Under the pieces are notes generated by a model, which was given only the letters and a program-made list of their open reading frames with translations, made no database searches and had not been told where the DNA came from. The position numbers and the translations under genes are program-made. DNA of 64,000 nucleotides. Source: Micromonospora musae (GTDB taxonomy: Bacteria; Actinomycetota; Actinomycetes; Mycobacteriales; Micromonosporaceae). The stretch spans positions 186,001-250,000 of the forward strand of contig NZ_RAZT01000003.1 in assembly GCF_003626635.1 (NCBI RefSeq), in the 5' to 3' direction. Below are positions 1 to 9,734 of the stretch, in pieces. Each line of letters opens with the position of its first letter. The stretch's first letter is position 1.

Positions 1-95
1 TGCCCGATGTGCTGCGCGTCGGACGAGTAGCGCCGCAGGTCACCGGCGATCTCCGCGACCAGCCGCGCGCGCTCGGTGTCGCGCCGCCGGTACAT
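1..95 (-). CDS. MarR-family transcriptional regulator, N-terminal fragment
   Basis: Partial gene cut by the left edge of the window. The visible 31 residues are charged and helical (RLVAEIAGDLRRYSSDAQHIG), the usual first helix of actinobacterial MarR regulators just before the winged helix. ATG at 95 is used; an in-frame GTG at 110 is possible. It is divergent from the MMPL exporter gene and the intervening DNA carries palindromes of MarR-operator type, so it probably controls that exporter. The family call rests on a short stretch plus context. The rest of the gene, including the DNA-binding domain, is outside the window. Confidence 0.5.
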   Translation of the reverse strand, partial: MYRRRDTERARLVAEIAGDLRRYSSDAQHIG

Positions 96-167
96 GCCGT
101 GCGCCGTCACCCGCCGTCGTCCCCCCGCTGCGATCTCTCGAGTTGCAGCCTAGTCCACCCACCAATA

Positions 168-190
168 ATCTCGATTATCAAGATACTTGA
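168..190. promoter_or_regulatory. Overlapping palindromes, candidate MarR operator
   Basis: Positions 168-184 form an imperfect palindrome (arms atctcgat and atcaagat around one central base, one mismatch). Positions 178-190 form a second one (tcaag-ata-cttga, perfect 5-bp arms). Both lie in the divergent promoter region between the partial MarR gene and the MMPL gene, ending 17 bases before the latter's ATG. A repressor bound here would block both promoters. The sequences are seen; the binding protein is inferred from position. Confidence 0.45.
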
Positions 191-207
191 CGGGCAGGAG
201 AATCAGG

Positions 208-2331
208 ATGGCTCTGCGTACGGCTGGACGGCGGGTGGCCGGGGCGGTCAGCGGCAGGTGGAGCGCGTGGGCCGTCCTGCTGATCGCCGTGGCCCTCTCC
301 GGCGCCCTGCTCTCGTTCGGCGGCGCGGCGCGCACCAGCAACGACCCGACCGGCGCCCTACCGGCGAGCACCGAGTCGGTCCAGGCCGCCGCCCTCGCCC
401 GGCAGCTCCCCGACGGGCAGCTGAACCCGGCCCTCGTCGTCTACTCCCGGGCCGGCGACCCGCTCAGCGCCCAGGACGAGGCGGCGATCACCGCCGACGC
501 CGCCGCCCTCGCCCCGCTCGGCACCGGCCCGATCTCCCCACCGGTCTACTCCCCCGACCGGCGCGCGGCCCTGCTCGCCGTACCGCTGCCCGCCGACGTC
601 GGCTCGGACGCGATCAGCGAGGCCGTGGAGCGGCTGCGGGCCACCGCCCGCGACGGGCTGCCGCCCGGACTGACCGCCCAGGTCAGCGGCGGCGCCGGCT
701 TCCGCGCCGACGTCGCCTCCTCGTTCGACGGCACGAACCTCACGCTGCTGCTGGTCACCGTCACCGTGGTGGCGGCGCTGCTGATCGTCACCTACCGCAG
801 CCCGTGGCTCTGGCTCGTGCCACTGGCCGTGGTGGGTACCGCCGACGTCGTGGCCAACGCGCTGATCGCCGTCGTGAGTCGCGCCGTCGACCTACCCATC
901 GACCCCTCCACCACCGGCATCGTCGACGTGCTGGTCTTCGGCGCCGGCACGAACTACGCGCTCCTGCTCATCGCCCGCTACCGGGAGGAGCTACGCCGCC
1001 GCCCCGACCGGCGCGACGCGCTGCGGCACGCGCTGACCTCGGCCGGCCCGGCGATCGCCGCCAGCGCCACCACCGTCGTGCTGAGCCTGCTCACGCTGAC
1101 CGTCGCCGTGCTGCGCAACGACCGGGCGATCGGCGTCGCCGGCGCCGTCGGCATCGGCACCGCAGCGCTCTTCGGTCTGGTCGTGCTGCCGGCCGCGCTG
1201 GCGGTCTGCGGACGCGGCCTCTTCTGGCCCTTCGTGCCCCGCCCCGGGCAGGCCGAACCGACCCGCAGCGGCGGCTGGGCGCGCGTCGGCGACCTGGTCG
1301 CCCGCCGACCCCGGGCCGTGCTCGCCGGCGCGCTGGTCCTGCTGATCGTGCTCAGCACCGGGCTCTCCGGTGCCCGGCTGGGGCTGAGCAAGACCGAACA
1401 GTTCCGGGTACAGGCCGAGTCCATCGACGGTCTGCGTACGGTCAGCCGGCACTTCCCCGCCGGCACCGCCGACCCGACCGTCGTCGTCGGACGGGTCGAC
1501 GCCGAGGCGGCGCTGCTCGCGGCGATCACCGGCACCCCGGGCGTCGCCACCGCCCGGCCCACGGGGCGTACCGCCGAGCTGGTCGGCGTGGACGTGGTGC
1601 TGACGGCCGAACCGGACAGCAGCGCCAGCTACGACACCATCCGCGAACTACGGGACCGGGTGCACCGGGTACCCGACGCCGACGCCCGGGTCGGCGGCAC
1701 CGTCGCCACCAACCTGGACACCCGGGACGCCGCCGTACGCGACCTCAAGGTGGTCGTACCGCTGGTCCTCGCGGTGGTGCTGCTCGTGCTCCTCGTACTG
1801 CTGCGCTCACTGGTGGCGCCGCTGCTGCTCGTCGCCACGGTGGTCGGCACCTTCTTCGCCGCGCTCGGCGCGAGCACCTTCCTCTTCACCCAGGTGCTCG
1901 GCTACGCGGCCCTGGACACCAGCGTGCCGCTGCTGTCGTTCCTGTTCCTGGTGGCGCTCGGAGTGGACTACAACATCTTCCTCGCCACCCGGGCCCGAGA
2001 GGAGGCCGTCACCGAGGGCACCCGGCAGGGCATCCGCACCTCCCTCGCCGTCACCGGCGGCGTGATCACCAGCGCCGGCGTCCTGCTGGCCGCCGTCTTC
2101 GCGGTGCTCGGGGTGCTGCCGCTGGTCCTGCTCACCGAGATCGGCGTCATCGTCGGGCTGGGCGTCCTGCTGGACACGTTGCTGGTGCGTACGCTGCTGG
2201 TGCCCGCGATCGTGCTGCTGCTCGGCCGGCGCTTCTGGTGGCCCGGCGCGCTCTCCCGGCGCAAAGATCCGGCGCACGCGGCGGCGACGCCGACGACCGG
2301 GGACCGGGATCGGGCGGGCACGCCCGGCTGA
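208..2331 (+). CDS. MMPL-family RND transporter
   Basis: Integral membrane exporter of the MMPL/RND class, which moves lipids or drugs across the cytoplasmic membrane using the proton gradient. The 707 residues show two repeated halves: a first TM segment (about 20-42), an extracytoplasmic region, then a five-helix bundle (about 185-345), followed by a second TM segment (about 375), a second extracytoplasmic region and a second bundle (about 510-680). The ATG at 208 is preceded by caggag at 195-200; a TTG at 187 has no ribosome site. The divergent MarR-type gene and the palindromes between them suggest repression relieved by a ligand. The length matches the short actinobacterial MMPL class rather than the larger mycobacterial MmpL proteins. 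The substrate is unknown. Confidence 0.9.
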   Translation: MALRTAGRRVAGAVSGRWSAWAVLLIAVALSGALLSFGGAARTSNDPTGALPASTESVQAAALARQLPDGQLNPALVVYSRAGDPLSAQDEAAITADAAALAPLGTGPISPPVYSPDRRAALLAVPLPADVGSDAISEAVERLRATARDGLPPGLTAQVSGGAGFRADVASSFDGTNLTLLLVTVTVVAALLIVTYRSPWLWLVPLAVVGTADVVANALIAVVSRAVDLPIDPSTTGIVDVLVFGAGTNYALLLIARYREELRRRPDRRDALRHALTSAGPAIAASATTVVLSLLTLTVAVLRNDRAIGVAGAVGIGTAALFGLVVLPAALAVCGRGLFWPFVPRPGQAEPTRSGGWARVGDLVARRPRAVLAGALVLLIVLSTGLSGARLGLSKTEQFRVQAESIDGLRTVSRHFPAGTADPTVVVGRVDAEAALLAAITGTPGVATARPTGRTAELVGVDVVLTAEPDSSASYDTIRELRDRVHRVPDADARVGGTVATNLDTRDAAVRDLKVVVPLVLAVVLLVLLVLLRSLVAPLLLVATVVGTFFAALGASTFLFTQVLGYAALDTSVPLLSFLFLVALGVDYNIFLATRAREEAVTEGTRQGIRTSLAVTGGVITSAGVLLAAVFAVLGVLPLVLLTEIGVIVGLGVLLDTLLVRTLLVPAIVLLLGRRFWWPGALSRRKDPAHAAATPTTGDRDRAGTPG

Positions 2332-2388
2332 CCCGCCCACGCGCTCGGCGCGCCGCCGGCCCGCGCGACCCGGGTGACCTCGCCCGCG

Positions 2389-3855
2389 CTAGCCGGGCTC
2401 CACCGGGTGCGGCCGCTCCCCGGCCCCTTCCGGCGTCGCCGCCGGGCCTTCGGCCTCGTCCGCCGGCGGGTTCTCCGATGCCCGTGGCGCCACCGCCGCA
2501 GGCTGCCCCGTCCCGCCGAGCGCCCGGTTCCGGGTCGCCCACGCCACCATGAAGACCGCCGTCCAGAGCACCCCGAGCAGGACGGCGGCGATCGTCCCAC
2601 TGGCCGTGCTCAGCCCCAGGTAGAGACGAGCCCCGCCGAGGTAGACCACACCGGCGGCGGCGCCCGTCCAGGCGGCCACGGCCACCGGCCAGCGGGTGTT
2701 GCGGGAGAGCAACCAGGCGAGCGTGCAGAGGCTCGCCGTCACCACCGCGTTCTGAGTGGGGAAGAGCACATCGTCCGGGCCGGACCCGGCGGAGCCCGCC
2801 AGGTGGGCGGCGAGGGCCAGCACCAGCAGCGGGACGAACGCGCCCACCGTGCCGACCAGGCCGAGCAGGTCGGCCCGCCAGGAGCGCTGCCGCCACGCCA
2901 GCACCGCCGCCACCACCGCGACCAGCGTGATCACCACCGGGACGCGCAGCGCCGACACGGTCGCGAGACCGACCTCGACCGCCCCCGAGGTACGCCGGTC
3001 CGCGAACCAGCCGGCGATGGCGTCGTCCACCAGCGCCAACCCGCTGTTGCGCACCACGAACCTCAGCAGCCCCGCGAAGGCGAGACCGGCGGCGAAGAGC
3101 AACAACAGCCCGGCCGTCAGGTTGAGCAAGAGGGTCCAGCCGGGCCCGATGCGCATGGCGAGCAGGAAGAAGAGCACCCCGTACCGGCCGGCGAGCCAGC
3201 GCACCGGCGGCAGGGCGGTCGCCCGGGTCAGCAGCGCCCGGACCGGGTCCGGGTTTCGCCCCAGCCAACGCCCGGTCAGCACCACCGCGACCAGGGCGGC
3301 GAGCAGCACCAGCACCGCGCCGGTGGCCCGGCCCAGCAGCCGGGAGACCGTCTCGTACGACTCACCGGCCACGTAGCCGACCAGGACCGAGCCCCCCACC
3401 CAGCCGACGATCCCGGCCAGGTTCCAGGGCGCGAAGCGCCGGTACGGCATTCCGGCGGCGCCGGCCAGGCGGGGCACCAGGGTGCGGGCGAAGGCGATCC
3501 AGCGGGCGGTGAAGACGCCCCGGCCACCGAGCCGGCCGAGCAGCGCGTCGGCCCGCTGCCAGCGCTCCGGCCCGACCCGGGTGCCGAGCCCGCTGGCGCG
3601 CAGTTTCGGCCCGTACCGGCGACCCGCCCGGAACGCGAGTGTGTCTCCGATCACGGCTGCGCCGATCATCACGAGCAGCGCCGGGGCGAGCCGTAACGTC
3701 CCCGCGTACGCTAGGAAGCCGACCAGCAGCAGGGTCGCCTCTCCCGGCACCAGCAGCCCGAAGATCACGGCGGTCTCACCCGCGACGATCAGCGCGGCGA
3801 CCAGGTAGATCAGCAGGGGCGGTAGACCCTGCACGAAGGTCAGCAGGTCGTGCAC
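2389..3855 (-). CDS. DedA-family membrane protein fused to a degenerate PAP2 domain
   Basis: 488-residue membrane protein. Residues 1-200 are a DedA/SNARE-associated domain, a family linked to undecaprenyl-phosphate or phospholipid translocation, with the family hallmarks of a glycine-rich re-entrant loop (LLVPGEATLL) and FARTLVPRLAGAAGMPYRRF. Residues 205-445 match the six-helix PAP2 phosphatase fold, but the catalytic residues are gone. FPSGH is replaced by FPTQN (365-369). The SRxxxxxHxxxD motif reads ARLYLGLSTASG (409-420), so the histidine is Ser and the aspartate Gly. No K-x6-RP motif precedes them. The C-terminal 40 residues are an acidic, proline-rich tail. The phosphatase half is predicted inactive and may be structural or bind lipid. 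Nothing suggests an operon partner. Confidence 0.82.
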   Translation of the reverse strand: MHDLLTFVQGLPPLLIYLVAALIVAGETAVIFGLLVPGEATLLLVGFLAYAGTLRLAPALLVMIGAAVIGDTLAFRAGRRYGPKLRASGLGTRVGPERWQRADALLGRLGGRGVFTARWIAFARTLVPRLAGAAGMPYRRFAPWNLAGIVGWVGGSVLVGYVAGESYETVSRLLGRATGAVLVLLAALVAVVLTGRWLGRNPDPVRALLTRATALPPVRWLAGRYGVLFFLLAMRIGPGWTLLLNLTAGLLLLFAAGLAFAGLLRFVVRNSGLALVDDAIAGWFADRRTSGAVEVGLATVSALRVPVVITLVAVVAAVLAWRQRSWRADLLGLVGTVGAFVPLLVLALAAHLAGSAGSGPDDVLFPTQNAVVTASLCTLAWLLSRNTRWPVAVAAWTGAAAGVVYLGGARLYLGLSTASGTIAAVLLGVLWTAVFMVAWATRNRALGGTGQPAAVAPRASENPPADEAEGPAATPEGAGERPHPVEPG

Positions 3856-3983
3856 TCGGCCCCCATGAACACGAGGGTCAGCATGCCAGCCGTGCCCACG
3901 GCTGGGACAGGACTTCCACCACAGATCCGGGCCATTTCGGGGGATGACCCCGAGGCGGAACCGGCAACCTCGGACAGGAGAGT

Positions 3984-5861
<1,878 letters not shown>

Positions 5862-5956
5862 TCCACCCCACGCACCTCGGAGCCCGGCCCGCCCCACCCG
5901 GCAGGCCGGGCTCCCCCACATCCCCACCCCTCTCCCCCTCCCTCCCTCCTCGGCCG

Positions 5957-6019
5957 CGTTGATCATGGAGTTGTTGCTCTCCCACACGGCGTGTCGAGGC
6001 GATAACTTCATGATCAACG
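5957..6019. repeat. Extragenic inverted repeat, 18-bp arms
   Basis: Arms cgttgatcatggagttgt (from 5957) and ataacttcatgatcaacg (to 6019) pair over 18 positions with two G:T-type mismatches. The loop contains a smaller acac/gtgt hairpin. It sits between typA and the convergent methyltransferase gene and could act as a bidirectional terminator, but there is no T-run. The GTTGATCATG core resembles a palindrome I recall as repeated between genes in Micromonosporaceae; this needs a genome search. Confidence 0.75.
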
Positions 6020-6034
6020 TGGCTCGGGCGGGGC

Positions 6035-6093
6035 GGGTCGGCCGGGTGGGTCGGCCGGGCGGGTCGGCCGGGTGGGTCGGCCGGGTGGGTCGG
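6035..6093. repeat. 13-bp tandem repeat, about 4.5 copies
   Basis: The unit gggtcggccgggt (one copy ends in c) occurs four times in a row followed by a half copy. The array ends directly against the stop codon (6094-6096) of the minus-strand methyltransferase gene. The length is not a multiple of three and it lies outside the reading frame, so it is a non-coding slippage-prone tract. Confidence 0.85.
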
Positions 6094-6759
6094 TCAGGGT
6101 TTGGTGGCCTGGAGGGCGAGCAGATCGGGGATCGCTGTGGCGCCGGACTCCTGGAACCGGGTCGGCACCAGCCCCGCCTCGGTCACCGCGTTCAGCAGGT
6201 CGGCGAGCGGCACGTGCCAGGCGCCGACCCGGGCACGCACCCCGTTCGGGTTCCAGCCGCGACGGGTGCGCGCACGGTCGGCGTAGCCGCCGTCGACCAC
6301 CGCCCGCGCCGGGTCGGACCGATCGGCGAACGCGCCGACGAAGCACGGGTGCACGCCCACGTGCACGAAGCGTCCGCCGGGAGCCAGCACCCGGGCGGCC
6401 TCCGCGATCACCGCCGAGTAGTCGGGCAGATCGGTGTGCCCGAGTACGCAGGTCACCGCCGGCACGCAGCCGTCGGCGACCGGCAGCCGGGTCACGTCGG
6501 CCCGTGCCACGGGCAGCCGCCCGTGGGCGTACCGCAGCTGCCCGGCCGACAGGTCCACGCCCATCGGCTGCCAGCCCAGCGCCCGCAGGTGCGCGGCGTG
6601 CACCCCGGTGCCGCAGCACAGATCGAGGCACCGGTGACCCGCGGCGGAGCCGAGCAGGTCGGTGAGCTGGACGCGCACCCGGTCCATGTAGTCGGCCGAG
6701 GTGTCGGAGGCGAACCGTTCGTACCAGTCGGCGATGTCGTCGTACGCGGCGGTCGGCAT
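6094..6759 (-). CDS. Class I SAM-dependent methyltransferase
   Basis: 221-residue soluble methyltransferase of unknown substrate. The Rossmann core is clear: motif I CLDLCCGTGVHAAHL (about 44-58), motif II acid GVDLSAGQL, a motif IV-like VTCVLGHTDL and the post-motif helix AARVLAPGGRFVHVGVH. The N-terminus (YDDIADWYERF) is typical of the Methyltransf_11/25 group acting on small molecules. ATG at 6759 is the only good start. It is convergent with typA and divergent from the serine hydrolase gene at 6831. Confidence 0.85.
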   Translation of the reverse strand: MPTAAYDDIADWYERFASDTSADYMDRVRVQLTDLLGSAAGHRCLDLCCGTGVHAAHLRALGWQPMGVDLSAGQLRYAHGRLPVARADVTRLPVADGCVPAVTCVLGHTDLPDYSAVIAEAARVLAPGGRFVHVGVHPCFVGAFADRSDPARAVVDGGYADRARTRRGWNPNGVRARVGAWHVPLADLLNAVTEAGLVPTRFQESGATAIPDLLALQATKP

Positions 6760-6830
6760 TCCCGCACGCTAGCCCCCGGGCCGTCCGGCCGTCGCCCCGT
6801 AGAGCGCCATGATCCGCTACGGTCACCGAC

Positions 6831-7679
6831 ATGACCTGGGAGCACCTCGACGCGCACCTCGACACGGTGCCCGGCACCGTCTCCGCGTACGTGGGGCGGC
6901 CGGACGCCGAACCCGCCTGGACCCGCCGGGCGGACGCCACCCACTACGCGGCCAGCACCATGAAGGCCGCGGTGCTCGCCGCCCTGCACCGCGCCGCCGA
7001 GGCGGGCGCCCTCGACCTGGACGCCCCGGTTCCGGTGGTCAACTCGTTCGACTCGGCGCAGCCCGGCGCCCCCCGCTTCACCTGCGCCCAGCACTACGAC
7101 AACGACGACGCGGTGTGGGCGCGGGTGGGCGGCACCGCGCCGCTGCGCTGGCTCGCGCACCGCATGATCGTCCGCTCCAGCAACCTCGCCACCAACCTGG
7201 TGATCGGCCACGTCGGCCTGCCCGCGGTCGCCGAGGTCTGGTCGCTCGCCGGCGCCCGGCACAGCGTCACCGGCCGGGGCATCGAGGACTTCGCCGCCCG
7301 CGACAACGGCATCACCAACCTCGTCACCGCCGCGGACCTGGCCGCCCTGCTCGGCGCGCTCGCCACCGGCGCCACCCGTCCCGGCCCCATCGCCTCGCCG
7401 GCCGCCTGCGCCGAGATGCTGGACGTGCTCGTCGCCCAGGAGCACCGCGAGGACCTCGCCGCCGGCCTGCCACCGGGCACCCGGATCGCGCACAAGAACG
7501 GCTGGGTCCGCGGCGTCCGGCACGGCGCCGGCGTGGTCTTTCCCGACGACGCCGCCCCGTACGCCGTGGTCGTCTGCACCACCCGCGACGCCGAAGGCGA
7601 CGACGAGGACGACGCCGACGCCTGCGCGCTCATCGCCGACGTCTCCGCCCGGGTCTGGTCGGCTCGCCACGACCTCTGA
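6831..7679 (+). CDS. Class A beta-lactamase-like serine hydrolase
   Basis: 282-residue protein of the serine beta-lactamase/DD-peptidase superfamily. The SxxK motif is STMK (Ser42, Lys45), the SxN motif is SSN in RSSNLATN, and the third motif is HKNG (K-N-G in place of KTG). No signal peptide is visible, so it is probably cytoplasmic, which argues against a classical secreted beta-lactamase. Similar proteins are annotated only as serine hydrolases. A C-terminal acidic stretch (EGDDEDDAD) precedes the last helix. ATG at 6831 follows an A/T-richer spacer in the divergent region with the methyltransferase. The substrate is unknown. Confidence 0.8.
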   Translation: MTWEHLDAHLDTVPGTVSAYVGRPDAEPAWTRRADATHYAASTMKAAVLAALHRAAEAGALDLDAPVPVVNSFDSAQPGAPRFTCAQHYDNDDAVWARVGGTAPLRWLAHRMIVRSSNLATNLVIGHVGLPAVAEVWSLAGARHSVTGRGIEDFAARDNGITNLVTAADLAALLGALATGATRPGPIASPAACAEMLDVLVAQEHREDLAAGLPPGTRIAHKNGWVRGVRHGAGVVFPDDAAPYAVVVCTTRDAEGDDEDDADACALIADVSARVWSARHDL

Positions 7680-7694
7680 CGGGCCGGCGCGCCG

Positions 7695-8243
7695 TCAGGC
7701 GGGCCGGGCGTCCGCGGGTGTGTCGACGGGCGGGTGGTCGTCGACGGGCGCCACGATCAGCGTCCGGGCGATCCCGACCAGCCACAGGAAGGTGAACGCG
7801 ATGACGGTCGGGTTCTTGACCGCCACCACGACCGCGGTCACCGTCTCCCGGCTCGCCTCCGGCACGGCGGCGGCGATCACGGCGTTGGGAATGACGTCGA
7901 AGACGACGAACGCGGCCGCCAGGACCACCCACTGCAGCCAGAACGCCACCGGCCGGGCGTCGATCCCGGCGGTGAGCCGGGACCAGGCCGCTCGGCGGTC
8001 GATTCCGGTCGCCGCCAACTCCCGCAGCATCAGCCCGGCGGTCAGGAGCAGCAGGAGCAGCCGGACGAGCACGACCAGCACCTCGGTGGTGACGGCCACC
8101 GGCGTCGCCACGTCGAAGCGTACGACGAGGAACCGCTGCACGGTCGGCACCAGCGACAGCCCGATGACGAGCAGCGGGTGGTGCCCGTAGAAGCGCGCCG
8201 CCCAGCCGAGCGCCGCTTTGCTCAGAGCGAGTGCCTGCCTCAT
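7695..8243 (-). CDS. Hypothetical multi-pass membrane protein
   Basis: 182 residues with four or five hydrophobic segments (about 22-40, 52-75, 95-118, 125-150) and a charged C-terminus. I recognise no domain. It is divergent from the MarR gene at 8292, with 48 bp between the start codons, so the regulator may control it. ATG at 8243 is the first start of the frame. Its 3' end is only 15 bp from that of the serine hydrolase gene, a tight convergent pair. Confidence 0.65.
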   Translation of the reverse strand: MRQALALSKAALGWAARFYGHHPLLVIGLSLVPTVQRFLVVRFDVATPVAVTTEVLVVLVRLLLLLLTAGLMLRELAATGIDRRAAWSRLTAGIDARPVAFWLQWVVLAAAFVVFDVIPNAVIAAAVPEASRETVTAVVVAVKNPTVIAFTFLWLVGIARTLIVAPVDDHPPVDTPADARPA

Positions 8244-8291
8244 ACTTCACGAGAATGAACTATCCATCCAGATGAAGCAATAGGGAGTCGG

Positions 8292-8723
8292 ATGCGGGAC
8301 TACGGCTGGGAGCTGAGCACGGCGATCGTGCTCTTCCACGAGGCGATCGCCCGCCGCCTCGGCCTCAACGCGGCCGAACACAAGGCACTCGGCCTCATCG
8401 TGCGCTCCGGCCCCCTCCCGACCGGCACGCTCGCCCCCGAACTCGGCGTGGGGGCCACCGCCGTCACCGCCATCGTCGACCGGCTGGTACGCGCCGGCTA
8501 CGTCCGGCGCGAGCCCGACCCGACCGACCGACGCCGGGTGCTCCTCGTCGCCGACCAGTCCCGGGCACCCGACCTGAACGGCATCTTCGCCGACCTCGGA
8601 CGGGAGATGAACACCTTCATGGCCGGCTACGACGAGCACGAGATGGCCGCGATCGTCGACTACCTGGAGAACACCATCCGGGTCCTCAAGGCACAGACCG
8701 CCAAGCTCGCCGAGCAGCCGTGA
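8292..8723 (+). CDS. MarR-family transcriptional regulator
   Basis: 143-residue winged-helix regulator. The MarR core is present: NAAEHKALGLIVRSG, then the recognition helix region LGVGATAVTAIVDRLVRAGYV, then the wing REPDPTDRRRVLLV. ATG at 8292 follows aggga at about 8280. It is divergent from the membrane protein gene at 7695-8243. The 48-bp gap holds a short ttca/tgaa dyad but no clear long operator. The ligand is unknown. Confidence 0.88.
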   Translation: MRDYGWELSTAIVLFHEAIARRLGLNAAEHKALGLIVRSGPLPTGTLAPELGVGATAVTAIVDRLVRAGYVRREPDPTDRRRVLLVADQSRAPDLNGIFADLGREMNTFMAGYDEHEMAAIVDYLENTIRVLKAQTAKLAEQP

Positions 8724-8781
8724 CCACCTCCGGCCCGCCGACGGCACTCGACGCACCGGCGACCGGCAGGACGTGGCCGGC

Positions 8782-9579
8782 TCACTCCAGCAGGTGCGTA
8801 CGCAGCGCCTCGACCACCTCGTCGGTCAGCCCGAGACCGTCACGCAGGTACGCCTCGAACGAGCCGTGCACCCGGCGCACCTCGTCGTAACCCGCGTCGA
8901 GGTACTCCGAGCGCACCTCCAGCACCGGCAACACCGCCTCGACGTCCAGCTCCGGCTGGCGACGCCGCATCGCCTCGACGATCACCGCCCGCAGGCTCTC
9001 GGTGAGCGGATTGTTCCGCAGGTACTCGGCGCGGATCGCCTCCTCCTCCACCCCCAGCGCGGTCAACAGGATCACCGTCAGCCAACCGGTGCGGTCCTTC
9101 CCCGCCGAGCAGTGGTAGACCAGCGGCAGGTTCTCCACCCGCGCCGCCAGCCGCACCGCCTCGGCGAAGCCCGCCCGCGCCGACACCCCCGTGACGAACC
9201 ACCGGTAGATCGCCGCCATCGCCGCCGGAGTCCCCTGCCGCGCCAGCTCCGTGTAGGCCGACAGGTCGTGGCCGAGCAGCACCGCCGACACGTACGTGAA
9301 CACCGGATGCTCCGGGTCGTACACCGGAAGGGTCACCAGCCGCGGCTCACCCACCAACCGGTCCGCCGGGGCGACCACGACCTCCGAGCGGTCCCGCAGA
9401 TCCACCACGCAGGCCGGCGCGAGCTTGCCGAGCACCCCCAGGTCGTCGTCGGTCAACCGACCGAGCGCCGGGGTACGGACCAGCCGGCCGGCGCGCACCC
9501 GCCGACCCCCCGCCCCGATCAGGCCGCCCAGGTCACGCGCGTTCGGCGCGCCCACCAGCTCCCAGTCCCGCCCGCTCAT
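8782..9579 (-). CDS. Tyrosine-protein phosphatase, IphP/Tyr_phosphatase_3 type
   Basis: 265-residue protein phosphatase. The P-loop HCSAGKDRTG supplies the catalytic Cys and Arg. Upstream are the family signatures NARDLGGL and RLVRTPALGRLTDDDL, and the general-acid region is DLRDRSEV. ATG at 9579 is chosen because ggagg lies six bases upstream; the open frame extends 40 residues further with no support. Relatives such as PtpB of Mycobacterium also hydrolyse phosphoinositides. No partner kinase is adjacent. Confidence 0.88.
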   Translation of the reverse strand: MSGRDWELVGAPNARDLGGLIGAGGRRVRAGRLVRTPALGRLTDDDLGVLGKLAPACVVDLRDRSEVVVAPADRLVGEPRLVTLPVYDPEHPVFTYVSAVLLGHDLSAYTELARQGTPAAMAAIYRWFVTGVSARAGFAEAVRLAARVENLPLVYHCSAGKDRTGWLTVILLTALGVEEEAIRAEYLRNNPLTESLRAVIVEAMRRRQPELDVEAVLPVLEVRSEYLDAGYDEVRRVHGSFEAYLRDGLGLTDEVVEALRTHLLE

Positions 9580-9734
9580 CCCGACGCCTCCGTACCCACC
9601 CGACACCCTGCCCGCACGTTCCCCGCTCGACGCCGAGCACCCGCCATGCAGAGGCGGCGTCGCGTCGATGCCCCGCTGCCCGACGCCGTCGCGCACCACG
9701 TCGTCGAGCCTGGTCTGCGTATAGGGTGCCGCAC

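Noticed and set aside
9..2552. 847-codon plus-strand frame overlapping the MMPL gene
   Set aside because: Arg/Pro/Gly-rich shadow of the MMPL frame caused by GC-rich third positions; no family match.
6035..6093. Possible CRISPR from short repeats
   Set aside because: The 13-bp units are directly abutting with no spacers; the same holds for the 19-bp repeat at 47329-47385. No cas genes are present.
6831..7679. Classical beta-lactamase resistance gene
   Set aside because: The SxxK and SxN motifs are present but there is no signal peptide and the third motif is KNG, so a secreted resistance enzyme is not supported.
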